Source: Paracoccus zhejiangensis (GTDB lineage Bacteria; Pseudomonadota; Alphaproteobacteria; Rhodobacterales; Rhodobacteraceae). Taken from it: a stretch of 64,000 bases of DNA. A program made the translations under genes and the position numbers. The DNA lies in the NCBI RefSeq assembly GCF_002847445.1, contig NZ_CP025430.1:3344501-3408500 (forward strand), in the 5' to 3' direction. This document shows, piece by piece, positions 25,193 to 34,401 of this stretch. The notes below the pieces were generated by a model. It saw only the letters and a list, made by a program, of their open reading frames with translations. It ran no database searches and was not told where the DNA came from. Each line of letters opens with the position of its first letter. The first letter of the stretch is position 1.

Positions 25193-26117
25193 CTGACGCC
25201 CAGATCGCCGCGATGCTGAAGGATCTGCACCGCACGCCCCTCGGCATCCGGGCCGAGCGGGATTTCCGCATCTCCGTCGCTGGCGCGCAGGAAAAGACCG
25301 CGCTGCTGTTCCATGATGGCCAATGGGTCGAGCCGACCGGCACGACGCCGACGACGCATATCCTGAAGCCGGCGATCGGCACCTTGCCGAACGGCATGGA
25401 CCTGACCGACAGCATCGAGAACGAGCATTTCTGCCTGAGGCTGATGGCCTCCTTCGGTCTTAAGGTTGCTCACACCTAGATCGCCAGTTTTGCGGGGACC
25501 AGGGCGCTGATCATCGAACGCTTCGACCGGCTGCGCGCCGACGACGGCCGCCTGATCCGCCTGCCGCAGGAGGATTGCTGCCAGGCTTTGTCCGTGCCGC
25601 CCACACGCAAATACCAGAGCGAGGGCGGCCCCGGCTCCGTTGAGATCTGTGAGTTACTTCAGGGCAGCGACGAGCCGTTGCGTGACCGCGCCGACTTCCT
25701 CAAGGCCAATGTCCTGTTCTGGCTGATCGGCGCGACCGACGGCCATGCCAAGAACTTCAGTATCGCGCTGACGCCCGGCGGCCGCTTCACGATGACGCCA
25801 CTCTACGATGTGCTGACCGTGCAGCCGTCGCTGGATGCCGGGCAGCTTAAGATCAAGGACATGAAGCTCGCCATGCGGGTAGGCAAGGGTCGGCACTACA
25901 AGGTATCAGAGATCCAGGGTCGGCACTTCGTCGAGACGGGCCTTGCGGCAGGCTTCTCGCGCGAACAGGTCGCACAGGTGTTCGAAGACATTAAGGCAAG
26001 GGCCAACAGGCGTTCGATGCGGCCGTGGCGGACATGCCGCCAGGCTTCCCTGGTGGGTTGTGCGACTCCGTCCGGCAAGGGTTCGAGCAGAGGGTATCGC
26101 GGCTCTTGATGATGTAG
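25193..26117 (+). pseudogene. hipA: HipA-type Ser/Thr kinase toxin, truncated with stop and frameshift
   Basis: The frame holds the HipA kinase core: FRISVAGAQEKTALLFHDG, then KPAIGTLPNGMDL, NEHFCLRLMASFGL, IERFDR, the catalytic loop ATDGHAKNFSI and LYDVLT. It lacks the N-terminus (joined to the GST remnant), has a TAG at 25477-25479 directly after VAHT, and shifts frame near 26010 before the normal end (CDSVRQGFEQRVSRLL). No hipB antitoxin is seen. It cannot make an active kinase. Confidence 0.75.
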
Positions 26118-26133
26118 AGTAGATGGCGGGAAG

Positions 26134-26400
26134 GGGCGGAAAGCGGCCTGACGGCAGTGCGGCGAACCGAAAGCCTCACGATGCAGAAGCGGTCATTCGC
26201 CGCCAGCGCAGCTCCGCAGGCGCTTGGTCCATCGCAACGGGCGGAGAGCGGCCTGTCAGTGATGCAGCAAGGACCTTGCGCATCACGTGGAAGCGGCCGT
26301 TCGTCTCCGCCGCAGCACCACTGACGCCATGATCGACCTGAAGGGCGGACAGCGGTCTGTCTGTGGTGCCGCTGAGCATGTGCAGCATCAAGCCCAAGCA
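26134..26400 (+). repeat. Degenerate tandem repeat, about 104-bp period
   Basis: Units begin with GGGCGGA(A/G/C)AGCGG(C/T)CTG at 26134, 26239 and 26343. Each contains a second box, GAAGCGG(T/C)C(A/G)TTCG followed by CCGCCAGCGC or CCGCCGCAGC. Non-coding. The third unit is partial. The rest of 26118-26575 holds nothing I can identify. Confidence 0.5.
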
Positions 26401-26575
26401 GACACTGGCTTCTTCCCAAAGCGCCCTCTGCCCTGCGCCGCTGCTAGCGGGCGGAAAAACGCGTCCGACAGCAACTGCAGCAAGGCAAGAGTAGACAGTA
26501 GTCCTGGGCTAGTGCGTGGGCGGCAGCGAGCGGCACCGACATTTTTCTATGAGCGCAGCATCGCTACAGTCCGAG

Positions 26576-26712
26576 CTACTGATCCAGCACCGCTCTGACC
26601 TTTGCTGCCAGTTGCTCCAGCGAAGCCGGCTTCTGCAGAAGGTTCACAGAGGGATCAAGTGCCGTTATGGACGACGGCGTTGCGCGTATAGCCCGAGGTG
26701 AACAGGACCTGA
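26576..26712 (-). pseudogene. Response-regulator receiver domain, C-terminal scrap
   Basis: The reverse strand reads VLFTSGYTRNAVVHNG, then after a frameshift DPSVNLLQKPASLEQLAAKV and RAVLDQ with a stop. This is the end of a receiver domain of the kind attached to hybrid sensor kinases (TSGY and KP motifs). It directly abuts a hydrolase fragment upstream, suggesting that a large internal deletion joined the two. Confidence 0.6.
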
Positions 26713-26990
26713 ATGGCCGACAAAGACGCCATGGGTGATATCAAGCTCATGGCAAATCTCCCTGAGGTCGTCGGCATAGCCGTCCAGGGAGGCGTATCTG
26801 CTCGCATCATAGGCGCTCAGGTCCGAGCCGCCGCAGCCGACATGGTCGAACTGCACGACGCGATACTCGTTGGCAAAGGCGGGCCAGACGAAGCGCCACA
26901 TGTTCTGATCGCAGCCGAAGCCGTGAGCAAAGATCATGGCCTTCGGCCCGGGGAGTGTCAGGAACTCTGTGTATCTGAGCGGGCCCATGC
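26713..26990 (-). pseudogene. RsbQ-like alpha/beta hydrolase fragment
   Basis: About 90 residues: KAMIFAHGFGCDQNMWRFVW, EYRVVQFDHVGCGGSDLSAY, LDGYADDLREICHELDI, VFVGHS. These are the oxyanion and nucleophile-elbow regions of RsbQ-type hydrolases. The N-terminus is cut by the IS256-type element and the C-terminus by the receiver scrap, so the enzyme is dead. Confidence 0.65.
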
Positions 26991-27005
26991 GGTTTTCAGA
27001 TACGT

Positions 27006-28139
27006 TCAGGCGTCGAAGCGCCCGGCGAACATTATGGCCAGCTGATTGCGGGCCGCAACCCACTCCCGGACGGCGCGGCCGCCCTTCTCGAAGTTGCGGA
27101 TGGCCAGGAAGATCAGCTTCGTGGCAGCTTCCTCGGTCGGGAAGGAGCCCTTGGTCTTCAGCGTTTTCCGCAGCACCCGGTTCAGCGATTCCACTGCGTT
27201 GGTCGTATAGATGATCTTCCGGATCGCCGCGCTGAAGGCATAGAACGGCGTGACCTCGGCCCATGCCCGGCGCCAGGCCGGGGCGATGGACGGGTATTTC
27301 CCGGCCCACTTTTCCTCGAATACCTCCAACTGGCGGGCGGCCTCCTCGGCGGTCGGGGCCTCGTAGATCGGGCGCAGATCGGCGGCCACTGCCTTGCGGT
27401 CCTTCCAGCTGCAGAAGTTCATCGAATGCCGGATCAGATGGACGATACAGGTCTGGACCATGGTCTCGGGGAAGGCCGCGGTGATAGCCTCCGGGAAGCC
27501 CTTCAGCCCGTCAACAACGGCGATCAGGATGTCCTGAACGCCCCGGTTGCGCAGTTCATTCATCACAGACAGCCAGAACTTGGCCCCCTCGTTGTCGGCG
27601 ATCCACAGGCCCAGAACCTCCCGCTCCCCCTCGCGGGTGACGCCGAGGGCGATGTAAACGGCCTTGTTCTTGACCATCCGGCTGTCGGCATCGCGGATCT
27701 TAACCCGCAGCGCGTCGAAAATGACGATCGGATACATCCGGTCCAGTGCCCGGTGCTGCCATTCCCGGACCTCCCCCAGCATGGCATCGGTGACACGGCT
27801 GATCAGGTCGGGCGAGACCCTCAGGCCATAAAGCTCTTCCAGATGGGCCTGGATGTCGCGCACCGACAGCCCGGCGGCATAGAGCCCGATTATCTTGTCA
27901 TCCACCCCGTCGATCCGGGTCTGGCCTTTCTTCACCAGCTCCGGCTCGAAACTGCCGTCCCGGTCACGCGGAACCAAAAGCGGCACCTCGCCGTCCGAAC
28001 CCTTCACGCGCTTCGCCGCAACCCCGTTCCGGCGGTTGCTCTGTTCGGCTGGCGGCACCGCACCGGCCTCATAGCCCAGATGGGCGGTCAGTTCGGCCCC
28101 CAGCATCCGTTCCATCAGCCGGACCTTCAGCTCTTTCAT
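27006..28139 (-). CDS. IS256-family transposase, N-terminally truncated
   Basis: 377 residues from Met at 28139 cover most of an IS256/mutator-type transposase: LGYEAGAVPP, RNGVAAKRV, DGVDDKIIGLYAAGLSVRDI, VIFDALRVKIRD, WIADNEGAKFWLSVMNEL and YTTNAVESLNRVLRKTLKTK. Upstream in frame lies RPEDLLGDAGL, the usual N-terminal continuation, but homology ends near 28175, so about 20 residues and the IS end are missing. The DDE core looks intact; mobility is doubtful without the left end. Confidence 0.85.
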   Translation of the reverse strand: MKELKVRLMERMLGAELTAHLGYEAGAVPPAEQSNRRNGVAAKRVKGSDGEVPLLVPRDRDGSFEPELVKKGQTRIDGVDDKIIGLYAAGLSVRDIQAHLEELYGLRVSPDLISRVTDAMLGEVREWQHRALDRMYPIVIFDALRVKIRDADSRMVKNKAVYIALGVTREGEREVLGLWIADNEGAKFWLSVMNELRNRGVQDILIAVVDGLKGFPEAITAAFPETMVQTCIVHLIRHSMNFCSWKDRKAVAADLRPIYEAPTAEEAARQLEVFEEKWAGKYPSIAPAWRRAWAEVTPFYAFSAAIRKIIYTTNAVESLNRVLRKTLKTKGSFPTEEAATKLIFLAIRNFEKGGRAVREWVAARNQLAIMFAGRFDA

Positions 28140-28325
28140 CAGCCCGGCATCGCCCAGCAGATCCTCAGGCCGCTTGGGGTAAGTTGATGTCCCGAGCGGG
28201 AGCTTCGCGTTTCGGCCTTTTGGCTGCGCACTTTCGCTGCAGCGCCGCTAAGGCCGCTTTGGGGGACCCTGCCGCTGACAGAGGCGCATAGTGACCGGCC
28301 GGTTTGGAGCAATGCGCCTCTCCCT
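28140..28325. other. Junction between IS256 remnant and acetate kinase operon
   Basis: It contains the truncated edge of the IS256 sequence at about 28175 and then sequence without a recognisable gene or obvious terminator for the converging acetate kinase gene. Confidence 0.4.
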
Positions 28326-30089
28326 TCAGAGTTCAGCAACAGCCTTTCCTGCCAGCTCTCCTTCTCCGGCGCCGCTAATGCCGGCGGCATTGGCCTCATC
28401 CGTGTCGATATGCATTTCCGTCACCGTGCCGGGTGCGACCCGGATCAGCACGCGGTCGAAGACCAGGTCGCGGCCGCCCGCGCCGGTGACTCGGACACGA
28501 ATGAGGCTGCCATCGGTGAGGCCCATGGCCTCGGCATCCGCGGGGCTGGTGTGGATGTGCCGCGCGGCGACGATCAGGCCATTGCAGTCCAGCTGCCCGG
28601 CCGGCCCGATCAGGCGCACGGAGGGGGTGCCGTCGAGCTTGCCGCTGTCGCGGACGGGCGCGTCGAGTCCAAGCGCGAAGCTGTCGGTGCGCGATACCTC
28701 GATCTGGGTGCGCGGGCGCAGCGGGCCGAGGATCGCCACCCGCTCCAGCCGGCCCTTCGGCCCCTCCAGCGAGAGGCGTTCCTCTGCGACCCAGTTGCCG
28801 GGCTGCCGCAGGGGCGCCCCCGGGTTCAGGCGGTAGCCGGGGCCGAACAGGGCCTCCACCGCATCGGCCGACAGGTGGACGTGGCGGCCCGAGACGGCCA
28901 CCGGGATGCTGCGCGGGACCGGCGCGGACCGGAGCAGAAGCTGGCGCACCTCGCGGGCGATCATCAGCTGCTCGGCTGTTTCGGTCACGATGACCGCGAC
29001 GCGGCTGCCCTGCGCCTGGATCTGCGGCGCAGCGCGATCGGTCAGGTCGGGCGCGCGGTTCAGGTCGTCGTCCAGCATCAGCCCCAGAAAGCCCAGCCCG
29101 TCGCAAATGCGCCGCCGCATCGATGCCGAGTTCTCGCCGATCCCCCCGGTTAAGACGACCGCATCCAGCCCGCCCATCGCCGCCGCATAGGCGCCGAGAT
29201 ACTTCCGCGCCCGGTAGGCGTAGATGTTGATGGCCAGCTGCGCCTCAAGGTCGCCCGCCGCCGCGCGATCCTCGACATCGCGCATGTCCGCGCTGCCTGT
29301 CAGTGCCTTGAGGCCGCTGTCTGCGTAAAGCGCCGCCTCGATCTGCGGAATGTCCAGCCCCAGCTCGCGCTGCAGAAAGCCGAAGGCGCCGGGATCGACA
29401 TCGCCCGAGCGCGTGCCCATCACCAGCCCCTCCAGCGGCGTCATCCCCATCGAGCTGTCGATGCTGCGCCCGTATTGCACCGCGCAGGCGCTGGCGCCGT
29501 TGCCGAGGTGGATGCTGACGATCCTGAGGTCCTTCGCGTCCTGGCCAAGCGCCTCGGCCGCGCGCTGAGCGACGTAGCGGTGCGAGGTGCCGTGAAAGCC
29601 GAAGCGCCGCAGCCCGGCCTCGCGCCACGCTTTGGGCACGGCGTAGGTGGTGGCGCGTGCGGGGTTCGTCAGGTGGAAGCTGGTGTCGAAGACCGCGACC
29701 TGCGGCAGGTCGGGCCACAGCTGCCGCGCCAGCCGAACCGCTTGCAGCATCGCCGGATTATGCAGCGGCGCCAGCGGCGTCAGCGCTTCGATGCGGGTCT
29801 CGACCTCGTCGTCAATCCGCACCGGGGCGGTGAAGCCGGTTCCGCCATGCGCCAATCGGTGGCCGACAGCGTCGATCTTCTCGACGCCGTGACGATCCAG
29901 CAGCGCCGGAACGGCGGCGATGGCGCCAGCGAGATCCGGCTGCGGGGCGCGGCTGGTCTCACCGCCGATCTTCAGGTCGCAACCCTCCGGGCCGAAACGG
30001 TCGAAGCTGGCCTTGAAGACCTGCTGCTCGCCGTCGAAGACGCCCAGCTTCAGGCTGGAGCTGCCGGCGTTGAAGACGAGGACCCTCAT
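28326..30089 (-). CDS. Acetate kinase-PduL phosphotransacylase fusion
   Basis: A 587-residue two-domain protein. Residues 1 to about 385 are acetate kinase: FNAGSSSLKLG, HRLAHGG, VFDTSFH, FGFHGTSHRYV, IHLGNGAS, GTRSGDVDPG, VLTGGIGENS. Residues about 390-587 are a PduL-type phosphate acyltransferase with its zinc-ligand His motifs VSGRHVHLS, ARHIHTSP and TEMHIDTDEANAAG. One polypeptide would thus convert acetyl-CoA (or propionyl-CoA) to acetate and ATP. The start at 30089 overlaps the upstream P-type ATPase stop (ATGA); the longer upstream frame is a shadow. The coding sequence appears intact. Confidence 0.88.
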   Translation of the reverse strand: MRVLVFNAGSSSLKLGVFDGEQQVFKASFDRFGPEGCDLKIGGETSRAPQPDLAGAIAAVPALLDRHGVEKIDAVGHRLAHGGTGFTAPVRIDDEVETRIEALTPLAPLHNPAMLQAVRLARQLWPDLPQVAVFDTSFHLTNPARATTYAVPKAWREAGLRRFGFHGTSHRYVAQRAAEALGQDAKDLRIVSIHLGNGASACAVQYGRSIDSSMGMTPLEGLVMGTRSGDVDPGAFGFLQRELGLDIPQIEAALYADSGLKALTGSADMRDVEDRAAAGDLEAQLAINIYAYRARKYLGAYAAAMGGLDAVVLTGGIGENSASMRRRICDGLGFLGLMLDDDLNRAPDLTDRAAPQIQAQGSRVAVIVTETAEQLMIAREVRQLLLRSAPVPRSIPVAVSGRHVHLSADAVEALFGPGYRLNPGAPLRQPGNWVAEERLSLEGPKGRLERVAILGPLRPRTQIEVSRTDSFALGLDAPVRDSGKLDGTPSVRLIGPAGQLDCNGLIVAARHIHTSPADAEAMGLTDGSLIRVRVTGAGGRDLVFDRVLIRVAPGTVTEMHIDTDEANAAGISGAGEGELAGKAVAEL

Positions 30090-32746
30090 GCGGTGTCTCC
30101 TGTCGGGCTGCGCTTCCAGAAGGCGGCCGCGCGCTTGTCGAATTCCAGCACCGCCAGAAGCACGGCGCCCGCAGCGGCGCAGGTGGCCAGTTGCGACAGG
30201 GAAAGCGCAGCCGCGCCGAACAGCGCCTGAAGCGGCGGCGCGTAGGTCAGAAGCGCCTGCAATGCCAGCACGACGGCCAGCGCGATCAGGACGGCCGGCG
30301 TGCCCCGCGAGCCCTCCACTGTCGCCGAGGCGCCGTGCCGGTAACGGACCGAGAAGAGATAGAACACCTCCATCGCGACCAATGTGTTGACCGCCATGGT
30401 CCGCGCCACGTCCAGATCCGCCCCTGTCGCCAGCGCCATCTCGAACTGTCCGAAGATGCCGATGGTGAAGAGAACCGAGACCAGCATGATGCGCCAGAGC
30501 ACGAAGCGCGACAGGATCGGCGCCGAGGCCGGACGCGGCGGGCGTGCCATCACGCCCTTCTCGGGCGGCTCGAAGGCCAGCGCCATGGCCAGCGCGACCG
30601 AGCTGAGCATGTTCACCCACAGGATCTGCAGGGGCGTGATCGGCAAGGTCAGCGCGAAGAGGACGGCGATGATCAGGCTCATGCTTTCGCCGCCGTTCAC
30701 CGGCAGCAGGAAGGTGATCACCTTCTTGAGGTTCTCGTAGACGGTCCGCCCCTGCCGCACCGCCTCTACGATCGAGGCGAAGTTGTCGTCCGCCAGCACC
30801 AGATCGCTCGCCTCGCGCGCCGCCTGAGATCCCTTCTGCCCCATCGCGATGCCTGCATCTGCGCGCTTCAGCGCAGGCGCGTCGTTCACGCCGTCGCCGG
30901 TCATCGCGACCACGGCCCCCGGCGCCTGAAGCGCCATCACGAGGCGCAGCTTGTGTTCGGGGCTGGTGCGGGCAAAGACATCGGTGCCCGCTGCGGCGCC
31001 GATCAGCGCCTCGTCGTCCAGCGCGTCAATCTGCGCCCCGGTCAGCGCGCGGTCCGGGCGCGCCAGCCCGATCTGGCGGCCAATGGCGGCGGCGGTGCCC
31101 GCGTGATCGCCGGTGATCATCTTGACCGCGATGCCGGCGCGGCGGCAGTCGGCCACGGCGGCAATCGCCTCGGGACGCGGCGGGTCGATCAGGCCAACGA
31201 GGCCGACAAGGACAAGCCCGGCTTCGACATCCGCGTGGTCCAAGGCCGGCCCGTCATGCGGCTTCTGCGCCAGTGCCAGAACGCGCATCCCGTCTGCCGC
31301 GATGGCTTCGGCACGTTCCTCCCACGCAGCGCGGTCCAGCGGCCCGGTGGCGCCAAGGGCGCTGTCGCAACGCGACAGAACGGCCTCGGGCGCCCCCTTC
31401 AGGAGGATCATCCCGTCCTGCAGCACCGCCATGTAGCGATAGCGCGCGTCGAAGGGGATTGCCGCCTCGGGCGCGGGGCGGTCCTGCCAGGGCGCGCCCA
31501 ACTTGCCGGCCAGTGCGAGCAGCGCCCCTTCCATCGGATCGCCCTCGACCCGCCAAGCACCGTCATGGCGGAGATGCGCGGTGTTGCAGAGCGCCGCGAT
31601 GCGCCCCAAGCCAGGCAGCGCCGCACCGCTCGCTCCGGTGACGTCGCCTTCGGGCGCGTAGCCGGCGCCGCCGACTTCGGCATCGCCTTCGGCTGTGGCG
31701 ATGCGCGCCACGACCATCTCGTTCCGGGTCAGCGTGCCGGTCTTGTCCGAGCAGATGACGGAAACTGCGCCGAGCGTCTCGATGGATGGCAGGCGGCGGA
31801 TGATGGCGCTCCGCGCGGCCATCCGCTGGACGCCGATGGCGAGGGTGACTGTGAGGACCGCCGGCAGGCCCTCGGGGATTGCTGCGACGATCAGGCCGAC
31901 GACGACGATGAAGCCCTCGGCGAAAGGCGTGCCGCGGACCAGGCTGGTGAAGGCCAGGACCAGGGCCGCGACCGCCAGCACGAAGCCGGTCAGCACTTTC
32001 GCAAAGCGGCTCATCTGGGCGATCAGCGGCGTCGTCAGCACCTCGACCGCGCTCATCATGTCGCTGATGCGGCCGATCTGCGTCGCCGGCCCCGTCGCCA
32101 CTACGACGCCGGTGCCGGTGCCTTCGGCAATCATGGTGCCGCTGAAGGCCATCGAGCTGCGGTCGCCAAGCGGCGCCTCGGCCGCGACCGGGGCCAGCGC
32201 CTTGCGCACCGGCAGGGACTCGCCCGTCAGCATCGCTTCTTCCGCGGTCAGGTTCGCCACCTCGATCAGTCGCAGGTCGGCCGGCACCCGGTCGCCAGCC
32301 TCGATCAGCACGATGTCGCCCGGCACAAGCTGCGACGCATCCACCCCCTGCCGCTGCCCGCCCCGCAGGACCGAGGCGCGGGGCGCCAGCATGTCTCGCA
32401 GCGCCTCCATCGCCTGCTCGGCCCGTCCTTCCTGAACGAAGCCGATCACCGCGTTCACGATCACCACCGCGAGGATGACGCCCGTATCGATCCAGTGCCC
32501 CAGCAGCGCCGTGATCCCTGCAGCGATGATCAGGACCACGATCAGCAGGTTGCCGAACTGCCGCGCAAGCCGCGCCAGCGCAGAAGGCCGGGGCGGCTCG
32601 GGCAGCCGGTTCGGCCCGTGCCGCTCAAGACGCGCGGCGGCCTCGGCCGCATCCAGCCCAGCAGGCATGGTGCCTAGTGCCCGCAGCACCTCGTCCGCTG
32701 ACATGGCCCAATGGTTCAGATCCTCTGCCTCTGACACATTCCTCAC
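30086..32746 (-). CDS. P2-type cation-transporting ATPase
   Basis: An 886-residue P-type ATPase with an N-terminal cation-ATPase domain (PNRLPEPPRPSALARLARQF), TGES actuator motif, IPEGLPAVLT in TM4, phosphorylation motif SDKTGTLTRNEM, KGAPE nucleotide site and TGDGVNDAPALKRAD hinge. The PEGLP motif and C-terminal membrane domain place it with Ca2+/Mn2+/Na+-type pumps (PacL/MgtA-like), not P1B heavy-metal pumps. It begins with GTG at 32746, overlapping the SDR stop (GTGA), and overlaps the acetate kinase fusion downstream. The ion is unknown. Confidence 0.85.
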   Translation of the reverse strand: MRNVSEAEDLNHWAMSADEVLRALGTMPAGLDAAEAAARLERHGPNRLPEPPRPSALARLARQFGNLLIVVLIIAAGITALLGHWIDTGVILAVVIVNAVIGFVQEGRAEQAMEALRDMLAPRASVLRGGQRQGVDASQLVPGDIVLIEAGDRVPADLRLIEVANLTAEEAMLTGESLPVRKALAPVAAEAPLGDRSSMAFSGTMIAEGTGTGVVVATGPATQIGRISDMMSAVEVLTTPLIAQMSRFAKVLTGFVLAVAALVLAFTSLVRGTPFAEGFIVVVGLIVAAIPEGLPAVLTVTLAIGVQRMAARSAIIRRLPSIETLGAVSVICSDKTGTLTRNEMVVARIATAEGDAEVGGAGYAPEGDVTGASGAALPGLGRIAALCNTAHLRHDGAWRVEGDPMEGALLALAGKLGAPWQDRPAPEAAIPFDARYRYMAVLQDGMILLKGAPEAVLSRCDSALGATGPLDRAAWEERAEAIAADGMRVLALAQKPHDGPALDHADVEAGLVLVGLVGLIDPPRPEAIAAVADCRRAGIAVKMITGDHAGTAAAIGRQIGLARPDRALTGAQIDALDDEALIGAAAGTDVFARTSPEHKLRLVMALQAPGAVVAMTGDGVNDAPALKRADAGIAMGQKGSQAAREASDLVLADDNFASIVEAVRQGRTVYENLKKVITFLLPVNGGESMSLIIAVLFALTLPITPLQILWVNMLSSVALAMALAFEPPEKGVMARPPRPASAPILSRFVLWRIMLVSVLFTIGIFGQFEMALATGADLDVARTMAVNTLVAMEVFYLFSVRYRHGASATVEGSRGTPAVLIALAVVLALQALLTYAPPLQALFGAAALSLSQLATCAAAGAVLLAVLEFDKRAAAFWKRSPTGDTA

Positions 32747-33507
32747 GGCGCGGTATATCCGCCATCGACGAGGTGATAGCTGCCGGTGATGAAGCTCGCG
32801 CGCGAGGACAGCAGGAAGCAGGTCAGGGCCGAGACCTCGGCGGGCGTGCCAATACGGCCCATTGGATGCAGCGCGGCCAGCCCCGCCATCACCTCGGCCG
32901 AGAGGTTCGCCGACAGGAGTGGCGTGTCGATGAAGGCCGGCCCGACCGCGTTCACCCGCACGCCCTTCTGCGCATATTCCATCGCCGCCGTCTTCGTCAG
33001 CCCCAGGAGCGCGTGCTTGGCCGCGACATAGGGTGCGGCATTGGCAAAACCGACCGAGCCGAGGATCGAGGACATGTTCACGATCGCCCCGCCGCCGGCG
33101 CGCTCCATCGCCGGGATCTGCCAGCGCATGCCATAGAAGACACCGTTCAGATTGATGTCGATCACGCGCCGCCAGTCTTCGGCCGGATATTCTCCGGTCG
33201 GCAGGCTCGGCCCGCCGACCCCGGCGTTGTTCACCGCCATGTGCAGCCCGCCGCCTTCGGCTTCGGCAAATGCAACGAGACCCTTCATCGCCGCCTCGTC
33301 CGTCACATCCGCAGGAAAGACCCGCGCCTGTCCCCCGGCCTCGGTGATTTCGCCGACCACCCGCTGGCAGCCATCTTCCTGAAGGTCGCTGACGACGACC
33401 AGCGCGCCCGAGCGCCCAAGCTCCAGCGCAATCTCCCGGCCGATCCCCGAGGCGGCGCCGGTGACGACGGCCGTGCGGCCAGAGAAGTCAAAGCGAAGGT
33501 CGGTCAT
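32743..33507 (-). CDS. Short-chain dehydrogenase/reductase
   Basis: A 254-residue classical SDR: cofactor motif TGAASGIGRE, NNAGVG, catalytic Ser in NMSSILGSVG, and YVAAKHALLG (YxxxK), ending DGGYTAP. The start at 33507 follows an AAGGAG ribosome site; a longer start at 33552 was rejected. It is the first gene of a three-gene operon (SDR, cation ATPase, acetate kinase fusion) and an FNR-like box lies about 100 nt upstream. Substrate unknown. Confidence 0.88.
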   Translation of the reverse strand: MTDLRFDFSGRTAVVTGAASGIGREIALELGRSGALVVVSDLQEDGCQRVVGEITEAGGQARVFPADVTDEAAMKGLVAFAEAEGGGLHMAVNNAGVGGPSLPTGEYPAEDWRRVIDINLNGVFYGMRWQIPAMERAGGGAIVNMSSILGSVGFANAAPYVAAKHALLGLTKTAAMEYAQKGVRVNAVGPAFIDTPLLSANLSAEVMAGLAALHPMGRIGTPAEVSALTCFLLSSRASFITGSYHLVDGGYTAP

Positions 33508-33607
33508 GGTCTTGCTCCTTCCAAAAGCAGAGTCGGTGTGCCTGCAACGCACATGTTGCGCGTGGCCTTGGCACGGCTCCTTCTTAGCGAGATGGCAGGC
33601 CGCGACA

Positions 33608-33621
33608 TTGACCTATGTCAG
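33608..33621 (-). promoter_or_regulatory. FNR/CRP-like box upstream of the SDR operon
   Basis: TTGACCTATGTCAG fits the FNR-family dyad TTGAT-N4-ATCAA with one mismatch per arm, in the gap between the SDR operon and the preceding gene. An oxygen- or nitric-oxide-responsive FnrL/Dnr regulator could act here. It fits a fermentative acetate pathway, but is based on pattern only. Confidence 0.5.
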
Positions 33622-33635
33622 ATCGCGGTGCGCTC

Positions 33636-34265
33636 TTATTCATGCCCGATGAAGGGCTTCTGGCGCAGAAAGCTGACCTTTTCGAGGCAGTCCAGGATGA
33701 AGCCCGCGACTTCCTGGCGGGTCACTCTTCGCAGTTGCAGCCCCGGTGGGATCTGCGTCACCACCCGAAGCGGCCCAGCCCCGGAGGTGCGGGCAAACGG
33801 CGCCGGCCTGACGATCGTCCAGTCGAGGCGGCTTCTCTCGATCATCCCCTCCTGCCGGTCCTTGTCGAGATAGCGGTTGCGCGTGAAGAGCGGAAAGATG
33901 ATGCGGTTGTAGACGAGCCCGCCATGCCCCGTGCTGTCACCCGCTCCGATGCCGGTCACCGCAACGAGCCGCCGGAGGCCTGCAGCGTCCATCGCCTCGA
34001 CCACCGCCGCCGTCGTGTCCGAGAAGAGGGTCGTCGGCGCGCGGCTGTCGATGCCGAGGCAGAAGACGACGGCATCATGACCAGTCATGTGTTGGCGAAG
34101 GAATGGCGCATCGGTCGGCTCACCCTTGACGACGTGAAGAGCCGCACCGGGCACCAGGCCGTTTCCGCTGCGGCTCTGCGCCGTGATCGCGTGCCCACGG
34201 GCCGCACCCCGTTCCAGCAGGCATCTGCCGACGCCGCCTGACGCCCCAATGACGAACAACCGCAT
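33636..34265 (-). CDS. NAD(P)-binding atypical SDR (NmrA-like)
   Basis: A 209-residue Rossmann protein: FVIGASGGVGRCLLERGAAR at the N-terminus (G-x-x-G-x-x-G), DAVVFCLGID, and RLDWTIVRPAPF, the last typical of NAD(P)H-binding atypical SDRs. Catalytic residues of classical SDRs are not conserved. It could be a redox sensor or reductase. It precedes the SDR operon on the same strand by 128 nt but has the FNR-like box between. Confidence 0.8.
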   Translation of the reverse strand: MRLFVIGASGGVGRCLLERGAARGHAITAQSRSGNGLVPGAALHVVKGEPTDAPFLRQHMTGHDAVVFCLGIDSRAPTTLFSDTTAAVVEAMDAAGLRRLVAVTGIGAGDSTGHGGLVYNRIIFPLFTRNRYLDKDRQEGMIERSRLDWTIVRPAPFARTSGAGPLRVVTQIPPGLQLRRVTRQEVAGFILDCLEKVSFLRQKPFIGHE

Positions 34266-34401
34266 CTTGCCTCCCGCATTGAAGTTCGTTGCCCGGATGA
34301 GCCGATGATCTGCCCTTCCGTCTTCTGCGCTTATATATTGAGCTGCGTTCCCGGGACTTGTTCCAGATCAAGCGCCTTCTGCAGTGACAACCAGACGCCG
34401 C

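Noticed and set aside
30090..30620. N-terminal extension of the acetate kinase fusion
   Set aside because: It overlaps the 3' end of the P-type ATPase in another frame and shows no domain; acetate kinase starts at MRVLVFNAGSS.
30191..32677. 828-codon plus-strand open frame opposite the P-type ATPase
   Set aside because: It is a codon-bias shadow, rich in Arg, Gln and His with no family resemblance.
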